This document shows, one piece after another, positions 23,034 through 34,263 of a stretch of DNA of 64,000 nt. The stretch's first letter is position 1. Each line of letters starts with the position of its first letter. Below the pieces are notes generated by a model. The model had not been told where the DNA came from. It saw nothing but the letters and a program-made list of their open reading frames with translations, and searched no databases. This DNA comes from Gloeophyllum trabeum ATCC 11539 (Eukaryota > Basidiomycota > Agaricomycetes > Gloeophyllales > Gloeophyllaceae): positions 217,629-281,628 of the forward strand of contig NW_006920418.1 of NCBI RefSeq assembly GCF_000344685.1, written 5' to 3'. The position numbers were made by a program, and so were the translations under genes.

Positions 23034-24488
23034 TCACGATATGATTCCTCCCGGCTTCATATTATCCCAGCCCATGTCCGCGTACGTCCACCCGAAGACA
23101 TTCCCCGGGTCGATATTGTGATACGCGAGGAGGGACTTGTGCATTCCAGGCTTCTTGTGAAGATTGTTGATAGCGTTCATATCTTCATCGGACAGCTTAA
23201 CGAGCTATACGAAAGACATAAACTGCTTGTCAGCGCGGGAGAGGTTAACACGTACAGTAATATTCGCTTTCATCCGCTCCACGTTCTCGCTCTTCGGGAC
23301 GACGATCGTCCCTCGCTGCACACCCCAGCTGACGACTATTTGGGCGGGAGTAGCGTTGTTCTTCTTGGCCACGCTAAGGATGGTCTCGTCTTGGAAGAAA
23401 ATGGGTGGGCTGCCTTTAGCCAAAGGACGACCTTGGCATCGTGGAAATAAGGTAGGACTTCCAGAGAACTAGAAAGAAGAAACATACCCAATGGAGAGTA
23501 CGCAGTAAGGAGTATCCCTTTACTCTCGCAGAACGCCTTCAACTCGTTCTGAGGCAAGCACGGATGAAGCTCAACTTGATTTGTCGCTGGGACAATGCTG
23601 ACATGCGGGAGCAGCTCGCTGAGCGTCTTAATGGAGAAGTTAGAGACGCCGATAGATTTGACCTTGCCTGTATGATCATAAAGCGCTCGTTTAAGTAATT
23701 ACGCAGTTGGGAATTTGTCGAGTCATCTCACCAGTCTCTAGTAGTTTTTCCATTTCCTTGTAGGTGTCAACCGGAGTTGGGTGCTCATCCGGGGGCACAG
23801 TCTTGCCTGAAGTAGTATTTAGCTTCACTTGCAATGCATCTGGAAGCATCGTTTTCACCATCTTCGCCTACGGCTTGTGGCCAGTGCATCAAGTACAAAT
23901 CGACGTAACCGCAGTCAAGAGCCGCGAAGGATTCTTCGAAAGATTCTCGCACTTTGTGATGGTGGTGATTTCTGGAGCACCGCCTCCGTGTAAGCACGAC
24001 GCAGCTTTACGAAAAGAAGCGGCATACGGCAGCTTGGTAGTCAAGTATATTTCTTCGCGAGGGACACCGGATTCACGGATTGCGCGCCCAACCCATTCCT
24101 CATTTCCTACAAGATAGCTTCGATCAGTATTCGTACGAGAACTTTCTTCGGAGGCCCGTACCATAGCCAAAAGCCTGGTATTACAATACATAAGAAATAT
24201 AAACAATAAAACGATGCGTTTTCACGCACTGTATCGAAGTGGCGATATCCACACTAGAAATGATCAGTGCGTCGGAGGGTATATCAAAAGAGCCAGAACA
24301 TCTGTACCTTCAACGCGTTGATGCACATTTGATATACTCTTTCTCCTCCTCCAGGCTCACCCATCCAGCAGCTGCCGTGCGGCGGTCAGTTAATCGCGAA
24401 GGCATTCGACGCCATTGACGTACCCCATACCAATTGACGGTATCTTGGTCCCATCATTCAACGTGAAGACAGGGATATCGGAAGCCAT
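23034..24488 (-). pseudogene. Aldo-keto reductase 2, tandem copy with one-base frameshift
   Basis: Same nine-exon structure as AKR1: 24488-24424, 24371-24308, 24253-24230, 24174-24162, 24106-24028, 23971-23732, 23667-23488, 23431-23256, 23204-23034. The 13-nt exon 4 is conserved and all splice sites are intact. The catalytic Asp, Tyr, Lys and His are all kept. Exon 6 runs into the wrong frame after HWPQAVGEDGE. A run of four A at about 23850 (minus GGTGAAAACG) has one base too many, and the downstream frame resumes as MLPDALQVKL then GKTVPPDEHPT. Total exon length is 1,012 nt, one more than a multiple of three. Elsewhere there are no stops, so this is either a young pseudogene or a homopolymer sequencing error over a working gene of about 336 residues. 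Confidence 0.85.
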
Positions 24489-25043
24489 TGTGTCAAAACT
24501 GGGAGTATCACTGCAGAGCTCCTCTTATGTTATCAATATATATGAGCAAGAGCTGATGGACGCGGGACGCTGCGACTCAGGCCCGGAGTTCCGCAGGTCA
24601 TGCGTCCAGTTGGTAGGCCCGGGACGTCAGGTCATAAATAGAGCCTGAGATTGCTGCACAAATACGACGCTTGTTTCAGTGGCGCGAATACAAGCGTGAC
24701 GATATAGAAGCCGGCCGAGAGGTGGAAGCGGTCCGTTGGAGTCCGATATCCTCGAGGATAAGCGTGAGCTAGCAGGAACTAGCAGCATTCTGTATGTCAG
24801 TCTGTTCAAGGACTTATCGCCTCGAACTCACGCGTGCATATCGTGCTCGACGCGAAATAAGAACTTGGGATGCAAGAACTTGAAGCCTTGCAAACGAACC
24901 CGGGTAGGGCCGATTACAGTTTTCCACGCCATCCGGACGTCGAGGTCGGTGCCTGCCAGACGCTGCCGCTACCGCGTCCTTTCCTTCAAGTTCGACACTC
25001 TGGCTATCTGAGAGCGGCAGTCTGCTCTGATTCTCCGAGAACC
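24489..25043. other. Intergenic, divergent AKR2 / COA6
   Basis: Holds the promoters of AKR2 (-) and COA6 (+). Open frames here give no recognisable protein. Confidence 0.4.
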
Positions 25044-25402
25044 ATGGGATGGTTTAACTGGTCAAGCTCCGGAAAGTCGACTGAGGAGTCTAACCCCCCG
25101 CTGCGGCAAGACCGTCAAAAATGCTGGGAGACGAGGGACGCTTACTTCGATTGTCTTGACCGTGCTGGAGTCATAAAAGCGGGTGATGAAGGCAACAAAT
25201 GCGCGGCTGAGAACGCTGCGTATCAGGAGAACTGTGCGAAGAGCTGGGTTCGTCGCAGTGCTCCTCCCGAATCGATCTGTGACTAGTACTAGAGCTACAC
25301 CAATAGATTGATTATTTCAACAAGCGGAGGGTACTTGCAGAACAACAAAAGGGGCTCCTGACGACGGCGAATGTGCAAGCGCAAGATGCAAAGCGGAGAT
25401 GA
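25044..25402 (+). CDS. COA6: Cytochrome c oxidase assembly factor 6 (CHCH protein)
   Basis: Intermembrane-space twin-cysteine protein needed for copper delivery to Cox2 during complex IV assembly. Exons 25044-25247 and 25307-25402 give 99 residues. It starts MGWFNWSSSGKS, has the Cx9C-like pair CWETRDAYFDC and the Cx10C-type pair CAAENAAYQENC, followed by AKSWIDYFNKRRVLAEQQK, the conserved end of COA6. The single-exon reading of this locus would end in a false tail (WVRRSAPPESICD). Removing the 59-bp intron restores the family C-terminus, so the two-exon model is preferred. The start is supported by the MGWF motif. Confidence 0.93.
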
Positions 25403-26564
25403 CGATGTTCGCTACGTGCTATGTCAATCCAGACATTGCAGCAATCTATAACCGGAACCACTACATTTGTGTTCTATCGAGGGTTCATTCGAAATTACCC
25501 TTATGTCACATTTGTAGCGAGATATCCTTTTCATCGACTTCCGCGTTCTAACGGAAGTTGAACAATCGAGGTCCGTGTGTCGGTATGAGGCGCCTGGAAT
25601 AAGAAACTGGTGACTAACACATTTGGCAATTCTCTTCACGTAGGAGGGACCAAATGCTCGCCTTGTTGGCAAGGACCCGTCATGACAGTTTCTGCTGCAT
25701 GTGGTACAATTCCTTACCTCGTTCAGCTAAACGCTGCTTCTTTAGTTCTCTGTATAGTTGCATCTTGATCTATGATATCTGAAGGCGCTGTCGTTTCTCC
25801 TAGGTAACCTGCTGCATCAACAGTATCAGGCAAGTGGTAGAGATCCCGGTCGCTCGAGGACCGTGCTTGTATTCGGAACCTGACGCCACTGATGCGCGTG
25901 AATGCTTGAACTGTCAGACTATCGTGTTCGGGCTCGTCACTTTTGTCTTGCGGCGTGCTTGTCGACTCGCGTTATCCTGGTCAAACGGCTGCGGTTCCGG
26001 ACCAAGAAACGTGCACACCTGTCTACTTGTGCTATTTTTTGCTCCGAACAATCTTTGATGGCTAGCTGAGGCTTCTCGTTTCAGCAAGAATCACTGGTGA
26101 TGTCGGGTTGTGCGCTGCCTCTGCTCGCCATCTAAACCCACCGCCGGACGCGAGGCAGTATCAATACATACCCTGCGCGTGTCGGTAGCGACCAGGCATA
26201 CTCTCCTCTTGTAGGGCCCGCACTCCCCTACGGGCACTATAAATAAGAAGCTGATAATCACGCGAGCCTTTATACATACGACATGGGAACCAAACTCGGA
26301 CCGATGGCTGCTATAGGGGGCATCGAATGTGGCGGCATTGGCTGTTTGGCACAGCCGTCATACTGTGCATCTGATACTTCGCCACCATTCACACTTGCAG
26401 ACCCCATGTGGTTATGGGTGTGTACATGATGATTAAGCCCCAACCAATCATTGATACTCCTTGGCAGAGAGCTTATAAGAGCGAGCCAGGTATGACGCTC
26501 CCAGCGCGCACCCAAAGACAGTGTTTCCTTGTCTTTGCCTTTGGCATACCTGGCTTCGGGAGCA
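25403..26564. other. Intergenic
   Basis: No supportable gene. A short minus-strand frame at about 25690-25770 (MQLYRELKKQRLAERGKELY) looks helical but is isolated. A His-rich minus frame at 26270-26515 overlaps the likely promoter of the next gene and is probably chance. Confidence 0.4.
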
Positions 26565-27436
26565 ATGACTGATTACTCGACGGTGAAGAGGCTCTCGATG
26601 AGCTTTCGTGCTCTCGCGGATCGCCTGATTTCCCGCTCGAGGCCTTCATCCCCATGGCCCTCTTCCACCATTTCACCGGCGGCTGAACCGGTACGCCACC
26701 ATCATAGGCGACAGTCTATGGGTGCCGTACCATCGCGATTCATTGAACGCACCTTATCCACGAGGAGCGAGCGCCGGCCTTCTGAGCCTACTCGCCGACA
26801 TAGCATGATGGGACCTGAGCGGAGGAGTAGCGGATTATGGGTCGACCGAAGGCTGTCCCATTGGAAGACACCCCTCAGAGATGAGAAATGGCACAGAAGG
26901 AGAACGTTGTGTCCTGAAACGCCAGAGGCATATTTCTCTAGAGTTCCGTGAGTTTTCACGCGTTATATATAAATGTGTGCGCGTCGTGATGAGAGTCGGT
27001 TTGAAGTGGAAGCCACGATAAATCGAACTCACCAACAAGTTCCGTGGAGCTCGAGCCCCTCTCGTTCTCCCCAGTCCCCTTTGTAATCACCTTGTCCGAT
27101 GCAATCTCAAGCGAGTCATGGCTATCCCTCTCGGACCACTCGCCAATGGACAGCTGCCCCGATCCTTTGCCAGCACCGAAACCCATCAGGCCGACGTCCG
27201 TACCCATTTTATCACCATCATGTTGGTTGTCATTTCCGCCAGACATGGAAGAACATGAAAGCGAAGACGAAGCAGAGGACGCCGAGGACTGGTTATCAGA
27301 GGAATTCATCCCTGCGGAGTCTTCCGCCCCCCACATATTAACAGAAGACGCGGGGGACACCCTCGACTGGAGGGAATTCCACGACAAATGGCTTGAGAAG
27401 AGCACATCATACCCGACAACGCCTTGCGAGCTATGA
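26565..27436 (+). CDS. Hypothetical Ser/Arg-rich protein
   Basis: Exons 26565-26947 and 27040-27436 join in frame to 259 residues. The N-terminal half is strongly basic (MTDYSTVKRLSMSFRALADR, later HHHRRQSMG and RRPSEPTRRHSM), with many RxxS sites of the kind used by basophilic kinases. The C-terminal half is acidic and Ser/Pro-rich (DMEEHESEDEAEDAEDWLSE) and ends WREFHDKWLEKSTSYPTTPC. No domain recognised; it is probably largely disordered. The clean splice and consistent frame support it as a real gene. Function unknown. Confidence 0.6.
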
Positions 27437-27815
27437 TCTGTCTCCTTATACGGTACCTCATACTTTACTATCCATCTAGGACTCGGACAATACCCAACCC
27501 AGTGCAGACCGGTTAGACGGACTGCATCATCTGAGTTACTCACAGAAATGGTCGTTAATAGGTCCCTGTTAAGTTATGCCCGCTTGTACGACTACTTACA
27601 TGTTGGCTGATTGTATAAATTACCTTGTGTATTTTACCTTTCCTCATGAGTCACGGTATCTTTTCCTTCTGTAGGACTCATTTCTACCTCAAATTACATT
27701 GAGGTGTGGATTATACAAGCAGAAGCCTGTCGAAGGACCCGAGCGAAGGGAGGAAGTAATCGATTCAAGAGTTCACCGAAAAGGATGTGGGGTAACATGC
27801 GCAAAGAGACGTTTT
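27437..27815. other. Convergent 3' intergenic region
   Basis: Between the 3' ends of the hypothetical gene (+) and the hydrolase gene (-). Nothing recognised. Confidence 0.4.
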
Positions 27816-29100
27816 TTAACCTGGGACGTGTCTCTGCAGAAACTCCAGTTGAGCTTGTAGCGATGTCTTATGGTGTACTTGACCGGGATATGCCTCAAAA
27901 TGATCTACGCCACGCATGGATTGAGATAAAAGGATATGCCTCGATCATATGCCGACTTACCACCTGATATACGGACAACCTCGGCATGTTTCGTTAATTT
28001 GGCGATGTCCTCAACACCACTGAAAGGACAAAGGTTGTCGCACTCCAGCCCTATGAGCAGAAGAGGGCAGCTCAGAGATGCCGCCGAAGCAGTAGGGTTG
28101 TAGAACGGCAGCTCGAAAATACTGGACGCAGACATCTATGCAAATTTGGTCAGCAACGATTCTGATACATACAAGGAGCAGTGACTCGCTTCGTTTGGGT
28201 AATCACTAAACAATTCTGAGTGAAAAAGGTGGATGAAGATGCGGATCATGCAATCACCTAGGTGTTGGTACTATGGCTAGCATCCCCTCGACACTTCCGG
28301 GAGCCGTCATTACTCCCACGTTCCCCGGAATAGCTACAGCGGGGATGTAGACGGGCCGCCCATCGAATGCTTGATTAACCACGTCCCATATTGCGAGACC
28401 CACGGTCTTGATCACTGTCGTCGAAAAAGGCATCGGCAACGATTTGCCGGTGAACGGACATTGAGCAATGGCAGCCCGGATATTAAGGTGAGCCTGGTAT
28501 TTAAGTGGAAGTCGAATGGGGACAGATAAGCAGATAGAGAGGAATCGGTGATCCTACCTCGCTTGCGAGTGTAATGCAATGTCCCCCTTTGATCCTATGA
28601 GCTCGTGTCTGAGATTATGAGTATCATCCACATACCAGAGAAACTAGTGCCCCATACTAGGAGACGGTTCGGATCGAACTCAGGCTTCTGTCTACAATAC
28701 TTGATGACGGTTCGGTAGTCCTCGAGCTGCTCCGAGACGAAAAGGCAATGTCTTGGGGTTCCGTCTATATCAGTGTATCACATATGATTTCTCCTTGCAG
28801 TCGTAAAAGCATATCCAGAAGCAAACCTACCTGAAGCACCCCAGCGTCGGTAATCGAATAGGACGCATGCGTATCCGCGCTCGGTGAACGACTCCGCGTA
28901 TGCTCTGAGACTCATCAACTTATTTGCACTCAAGCCATGAGCCCTGGGGTGAAGGATCAGGCAATACTGTCCAGTGCTACGCTGATGGATGTAAGACAGA
29001 TAACTCACATTACGATGACCGGATATGGGCTTCGTCTCCGAGGAGGGGTATACTGCCAGGCATCTAGATTCCAACCCATTGTTGCAGATGGAATTTTCAT
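27816..29100 (-). CDS. Alpha/beta hydrolase
   Basis: Alpha/beta-fold hydrolase, probably cytosolic, substrate unknown. Exons: 29100-29009, 28943-28831, 28764-28636, 28586-28558, 28493-28258, 28205-28173, 28121-27961, 27904-27816, giving 293 residues with all phases matching. Motifs: WNLDAWQY, then PVIVMAHGLSANK (oxyanion strand), FDYRRWGASDG, the nucleophile elbow in WGTSFSGGH, AIAQCPFTG, the acidic-residue strand LLLIGLECDN, and the likely catalytic His in GGDHFEAYPG. Bacterial and fungal relatives share the KLMSLRAYAESFTERGYA block. The ATG at 29145 would add 15 residues; the later ATG fits family length better. Exons of 29 and 33 nt make the gene prone to mis-annotation. Confidence 0.85.
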
Positions 29101-29145
29101 GGCTTCTAGAACAAAACGGGCTTCATCTTCAACGATGCCTGACAT

Positions 29146-30368
29146 GAAATTGTCCGAGGCCCAAACGATTCTGCTGTTGAGGTGGACAGGAGGAACGTTC
29201 AACTGGCATCACGAGTCGAGTGTGAGCCGGGAATTCGAGTCTTGGGCCGCAATGGGCGCTAGAGTCACCCGCTATAATTAGAACCTGGTCACTGGGAAGT
29301 GCTGACTTCACGTCGGCATCTGCCCCTGCTGCTCTTATATTTGTCTCGGCTTTGTGTGGTTTATCGACGCTAAGTGCGCATGCTGCAGCAATGCTGCCCT
29401 GCAGAGCAGGGGCACTCCACCGAGGATCAACACTTATCAGAGCAATACCTTACTACTAGTATTAGCAAGTTAGCAAGCAGGGCTCAGGCTAGTAGTAGCA
29501 CAACACAGCGCGACCGAAGGGAATGTAGCATCGATATCATGCTCATCTCCCAGAAATCAAAGTAAGACAGTTCAGTGTTGCCGCGGCCGATCAATATTTG
29601 ACGGTTGACGACGAAATTCCAGAGACTCGCCCATATTTTGGGCTGGAGCCTCGGTGAAATAGAAGGTCTCTCAGAGCACAAACACGGTTACAGTTCAGTC
29701 CGGCTGCGCCTACTAGCGTGGAGCTGCTGGCCGAGTTTTGTGCCTTCGCTCAGTTGGCTGACACAATGGGGCTTAAGGCTGCGTTCGGATGCATGGCCGC
29801 GTCGCGGCCAACGACGCCAAAACAGTCTTTCAGCCAATCGCCTCTCACTAAAAGCACTGCCACGCGGCCGAGCTGGCTGTGGCGCCTTGAGAGCGCCGCG
29901 ACGCGGCCGTGCAACCGAACGCAGCCTAACTTTCTCGAGACTCGAGACACTGGCACGCGTTACTCTACCGATGAACTGAACACATCGACCCGGGCATTGC
30001 AGGGACAATGGCTCTCCTGATAGGGAAAGAAGAAGGGAAGTCAGGATACCTGGAATTCATGTAAGGTTCCTCCATTCTCAAGATGGGGGCTTCTACTCAT
30101 GACGTGAGTCAACAAGCAGTCGGGTCCGACTGGCTATGAGAAAGAGAATCATGACTCACTGATCATACCTATTTCCCAACAGCACGCGGCGTGATATTCA
30201 CACAAGGGACTTACAGGGAAGCAGCCCTACCCGCCTCAATTAGCTCCGCAATCAAATGCTAATAAAGTCTTTGGGGAAGTAGTGAGACTGAGGCGTAAGT
30301 AGGGGATATACAATCAAGCGCAGGTCGAAGTGGAGGACCCAGAGGATGGCGCGAGACTGGAGAAGCGC
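29146..30368. other. Intergenic with MITE
   Basis: Upstream of the hydrolase and downstream of the kinase gene. Apart from the MITE at 29777-29926 nothing is supportable. A short A/G-poor repeat tract (ctagtattagcaagttagcaagc) lies near 29455-29480. Confidence 0.45.
29777..29926. mobile_element. MITE, PIF/Harbinger-like, about 150 bp
   Basis: Terminal inverted repeats of 32 bp: left 29777-29808 and right 29895-29926, with only two mismatches. Both start GGCTGCGTTCGG. The element is flanked by TAA on both sides (29774-29776 and 29927-29929), a 3-bp TWA-type target duplication. Length, TIR start and the 3-bp site fit PIF/Harbinger MITEs. It has no coding capacity. The TIRs alone could fold into a strong hairpin. 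Confidence 0.8.
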
Positions 30369-31946
30369 TCATCTTCCTAGAATTCGACGTACGAAAGCAA
30401 GAAACCGAAATCCTAACGGGTTAATATTGTAAGTGAAACGTGTCGAAATGAAGCGTAAAATGCGAGTAGACCATGACAATGGCGGACTGCGGTATGCTCG
30501 CCATTGCAGGATGAATTCTTGGGGTAATGATTTCCATAAGTCCTCCAAAGATGGCATTTTGCCTAAGACCTCTTCAGGAACTTCAGCAGAGAGCTCTACT
30601 TCCGACATATTAGAGATCGTCTCGTCAATAAAATGATAGGCTTCGGCAGCAGTGAAGCGACGCGATATGTCGTCCGTGGTCATGTGATCCAAAAGAGGTA
30701 CAAGGATGGGGACGACGGGAACGCAATGCTGTGAATACACATAGCATTAGATGGAGACCTCTGGCGAAATAAGTTCACCCACCCAAAATCGAGCTTTTAG
30801 CGTGTTTCCCATGCAGCCGACATCGAAACCGAATGGATTATATATTGGTTCGCCCTGAGCGAAGTCATTTGGATGAAGCCACGGTTTTCCAAGGTCATAT
30901 GCCTCCGAAGAGGGCACGAAGCGTTGCCGTAGAGGACTATCGCGAGGGTACAGCCGGGATAAGTCATAGTCGAATAGACAATAGTGAACGTCAGGTGAGG
31001 CTCGGTGCCGCCTCTTTCGCGTGGCAGTACTCGATGTCCATTCGGCATTCAATGGGTAGTCTAGCAAAAAGTTGTCGTCGGAGATGTCCTGCAGTACCAT
31101 CAATACTGCGGGGGAACCATACAGAAGCTAACTCACACGATGAGCAATACGATGTTGGTGAAGGGACGTTAGGCCCTTCTCCCTCCCAATCGCGTCAGAA
31201 ATTTTTCCGGGGGCAAATACGACTTACTTGGAGGAGAGATCGTATGCAATACATAACTTCCGCGGCAGTCTTGACTTCCGGGCTGAATGGCTGATCGTTC
31301 CACCTGTAAAAGCGGTCAAAGATGGTTCCCAGTATCAGCATGATGCATACCGGGGGAAAACGACGTAGGCAAATCCATCAGGACTGTCAAGAATATCCAC
31401 GGGAGGTAGGACTCCGGGGAAAGTTGCAGGGTCATGTAGTTCAGGAATCCGCCAGAGATATTTGTATATTGCATACTCCTCAGTACCCCTATCTGTCAAT
31501 TTGACAATAATTTCCCGTTGTTGTGAGTCCTGACCACTGCAGATCAATGTTGTCTAACAGACTCAGTGAGTTACCGAACCTTGAAATAAACCTGCTTTGA
31601 CCAGACCAACCGTAATTATCATCTCCATCCGTGACGAATCGGGCAACACTTTCGTTGGCCAGTGGTGATCTACATACGGTAGGGATGCAGAACTGTACAC
31701 TCCTGAAGGCAGCCATGCTTCAGGATTAGAAGTCGGCATTTCTAACTGGTAAAGCTTGTATCCACGAGAAACGAGCCACGGGCGGGAATGTTCCCAGAAT
31801 GCAGAGTAATTCCAGTTAGGCTCGTAACCCAGTCTGATCTGCAAAACTGACTTCGCCCCGAGCTACTGTTTGGTGAGCTGAGCCCCGCCGTCGAGCTAGA
31901 AGGAACTGACCGAAGGGCAAGTCTCTTGTGCGGCTGGGGGTGACAT
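30369..31946 (-). CDS. FunK1-like (mushroom-specific) protein kinase
   Basis: Protein-kinase-like enzyme of a type greatly expanded in Agaricomycetes. Exons: 31946-31911, 31838-31575, 31529-31351, 31303-31228, 31175-31137, 31088-30783, 30728-30369, totalling 419 residues. The N-terminus has the group's FWEHSRPWLVSRGYKLYQL block. The ATP-lysine is probably in REIIVKLTDRGTEEY; the catalytic loop is HRDISDDNFLLD (about residues 197-208) and the DFG equivalent is FDYDLS. HxDxxxxN is complete, so activity is possible, although DFG is replaced by DYD. The C-terminal lobe lacks obvious regulatory domains. Frame and splice signals are intact throughout. Confidence 0.82.
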
Positions 31947-32790
31947 TTCGGACACTGCCGGGGAGATAGCGTTGCAGTTGATTTTCTATCCTCTTACCGC
32001 AGAACAATACGCCACAACGCTGGTGGAGAACTTCAACTTGAGCCAGCGCAAGTCGAACTGATCACGTGATAAGGATCTTGACGGGTAATGGTATAACCGC
32101 CCTACCTCACCTAGAATACTGTCTTGTAATGCCCGCCTGGTGAGTCTTGAGAGACTTCAGAATGTCGGTCCCTGACCTTATAGAATTACTACAACGGGAG
32201 ATCTTTGGCATCGCCCGTTTGGGTGTATTGAGGCTGAGAAGGACTTGCCGATGCTAACTCCTAGCCTTCCACGCTCCTTAAGGATTAACCCAAATTACGT
32301 TGATGCTTACAGGTCGCCTTATATTTTCCCTGGCATGTCTAACTGGATCCGATCATGCTATAAGGTTTGGAAGATTTCCGTTCCCGAGAAGTACCATCAG
32401 GTCCGGAATCGACCTGGAGCCTGAGGAGTCATTCTAGTACTTAGTGAGTGTAAAATCTACGAGAACGTGGGGCGTGCAACTCGATCGTGTGGGTATAGAT
32501 GAGACCAGACTACATTCCCGCATCCATAGTGGCTTGCTCGACGGGCCAAAAATACACTGTAAGACCCAGTCGGGTATGCTATCTGCATGCGCGCCAGTGA
32601 GACCTAGTTTCCAATGTCATCTTTCGATATTATTGTCCACCTTCGGTATCGCTGATTAAATCGAGCGGCGACCAGCTGAGTATCTTGACAGGTAACCTTA
32701 ATTCTCCCATGGATATAAGGCCACCCACCGGATTCCAAGTTTCTTCAGGTGTCTCGCGATACTAAGTACCTGGTCCCACCTCAGCCCACA
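31947..32790. other. Intergenic, divergent kinase / orphan gene
   Basis: Holds two divergent promoters. No gene, RNA or repeat recognised. Confidence 0.4.
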
Positions 32791-33735
32791 ATGTCGACAC
32801 AAACCTACAACTTACCTACGGTCATCTCCCAACAGCCCATACCGTTAAACGATGCACCTCCCAGCAAAGCGTCACTAGTGAGGTTTTCATCTTGTCGCAG
32901 GTCGGACTTGATTTGATTCGATAATTCTTCAGCCTGATACTTGGGTTCGCGTGAAATACAACATCCCGAACTTGCCAACGGCCGGTTCAGTTGTCAAAGT
33001 CATCAAATGTGTTCCGGTCCCGGACGATGGGGTGAGGCCTATTCAGTATGCAATTTTATTGGGTATCCGTGTCATTGGAATATCACGCAGGACTATGCCA
33101 ACAAGAGCACCATAGACGACAGCCTCTACTTCATCGGATGGAAAGTGCTGGTGCTGCGTCACGAACCTGTCGTAGCGGGAAAACCTCCCAATACGCCCAT
33201 TCCGCATGACTGCCTAACGACTGACAGTAGGAGGGGAAGGCCATCAGAGACACCACTTCCGGGAGATTCCATTGTAAGTTCAGTTGGAATCATGGTCTAA
33301 TAAATGGCTACGTACTTGACCGACTTTAATATGTCAGGTTTTCACTCGGAGCGATACTGTGTGTGTTAGCATCAACGGGTATAATAAGCATATCCCTCGA
33401 GGCACACCATGTAGGGTCCTTCGCGGGCCCATTTCAAAGGTATATGTTGATATCAACGTGCCCTTGCTGGTTTACTTGACACGCAGCTCGAAATACAGAG
33501 TGGTACCAACGTCGGCGCAAGACCGGCCCAGGGGGCGCACTATACCCTTGCTTTTTGGGTGGAAAAACAGGATAGGGTGGAGATACAGCACCTTGGACAC
33601 GCGGTTTCGGCAAATCTCTTCGAGACAATCCCTTGTGCTGAGCCTCCCAACCCTGTGCCAGACACGAAGCGACAGCACTGGCCCAACGAGGAAGATATCA
33701 TCTTTGTACCGCCGCCAGCGAAGAACTTCACATAG
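32791..33735 (+). CDS. Uncharacterised five-exon protein
   Basis: Exons 32791-32877, 32933-33031, 33091-33273, 33338-33439, 33487-33735. Each is a multiple of three with phase-0 GT-AG junctions; total 239 residues. It starts MSTQTYNLPTVISQQPIPL. The body alternates short hydrophobic strands (TWVRVKYNIPNLP, SVVKVIKCVPVPDDG, LYFIGWKVLVLRHEPVV) with polar loops, suggesting an all-beta fold. The end (HYTLAFWVEKQDRVEIQHLG, then WPNEEDIIFVPPPAKNFT) is strongly protein-like. There is no signal peptide and no membrane segment. I recognise no family. No single frame exceeds 155 codons, so ORF-based methods would miss it. It converges on the phosphate transporter. Confidence 0.72.
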
Positions 33736-34263
33736 GGTCGTGAACGAGTCAACGGCCTTGTATTCTCAAACATCCACTGTAACTGTTCTGGGTGTGAAAT
33801 GTAAACGTACAGTACGTCTATAGTATGCTCCTCAACGGTGATAACTTTCTCTTGACTGCCACGACAATATGCTACGCGATCTCGGTCGTGATAGCAAGGG
33901 GTGTACATGGCAACTGCGGGTTGAGGAGGATGTTAACGATTCGCCGAACATGAGGGTCTCACTACAACATAAGCTCGGATTGGACGACGCGCACAAGGTT
34001 CTGAAAGCAGTCGTCCGTACTGGCATGGGAACCTAACTGGATCACAGGATCATGCGCAGAGTGAGCAGTTCGGAGCGCAGGTTCCGTGACCAAACCTAGC
34101 TTCGCTAACTCTGCCATCACGCAGCAACAGGATCTGGGACACATAAACACAAGACTAGCGCGAAACGGATCGTACGATGTATTCCGTATCTAGGTTAGAT
34201 GAGGGGTATCAGATGCTATAGAGTGTGTCAGTACGTCTACTTCGTGACGAGGGACATATGATC
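33736..34263. other. Convergent 3' intergenic region
   Basis: Between the orphan gene and the transporter 3' end. A plus frame at 33868-34038 (LQHKLGLDDAHKVLKAVVRT) looks slightly protein-like but is isolated; not annotated as a gene. Confidence 0.35.

Noticed and set aside
25208..25286. Single-exon COA6 ending WVRRSAPPESICD
   Set aside because: A 59-bp intron restores the conserved WIDYFNKRRV end.
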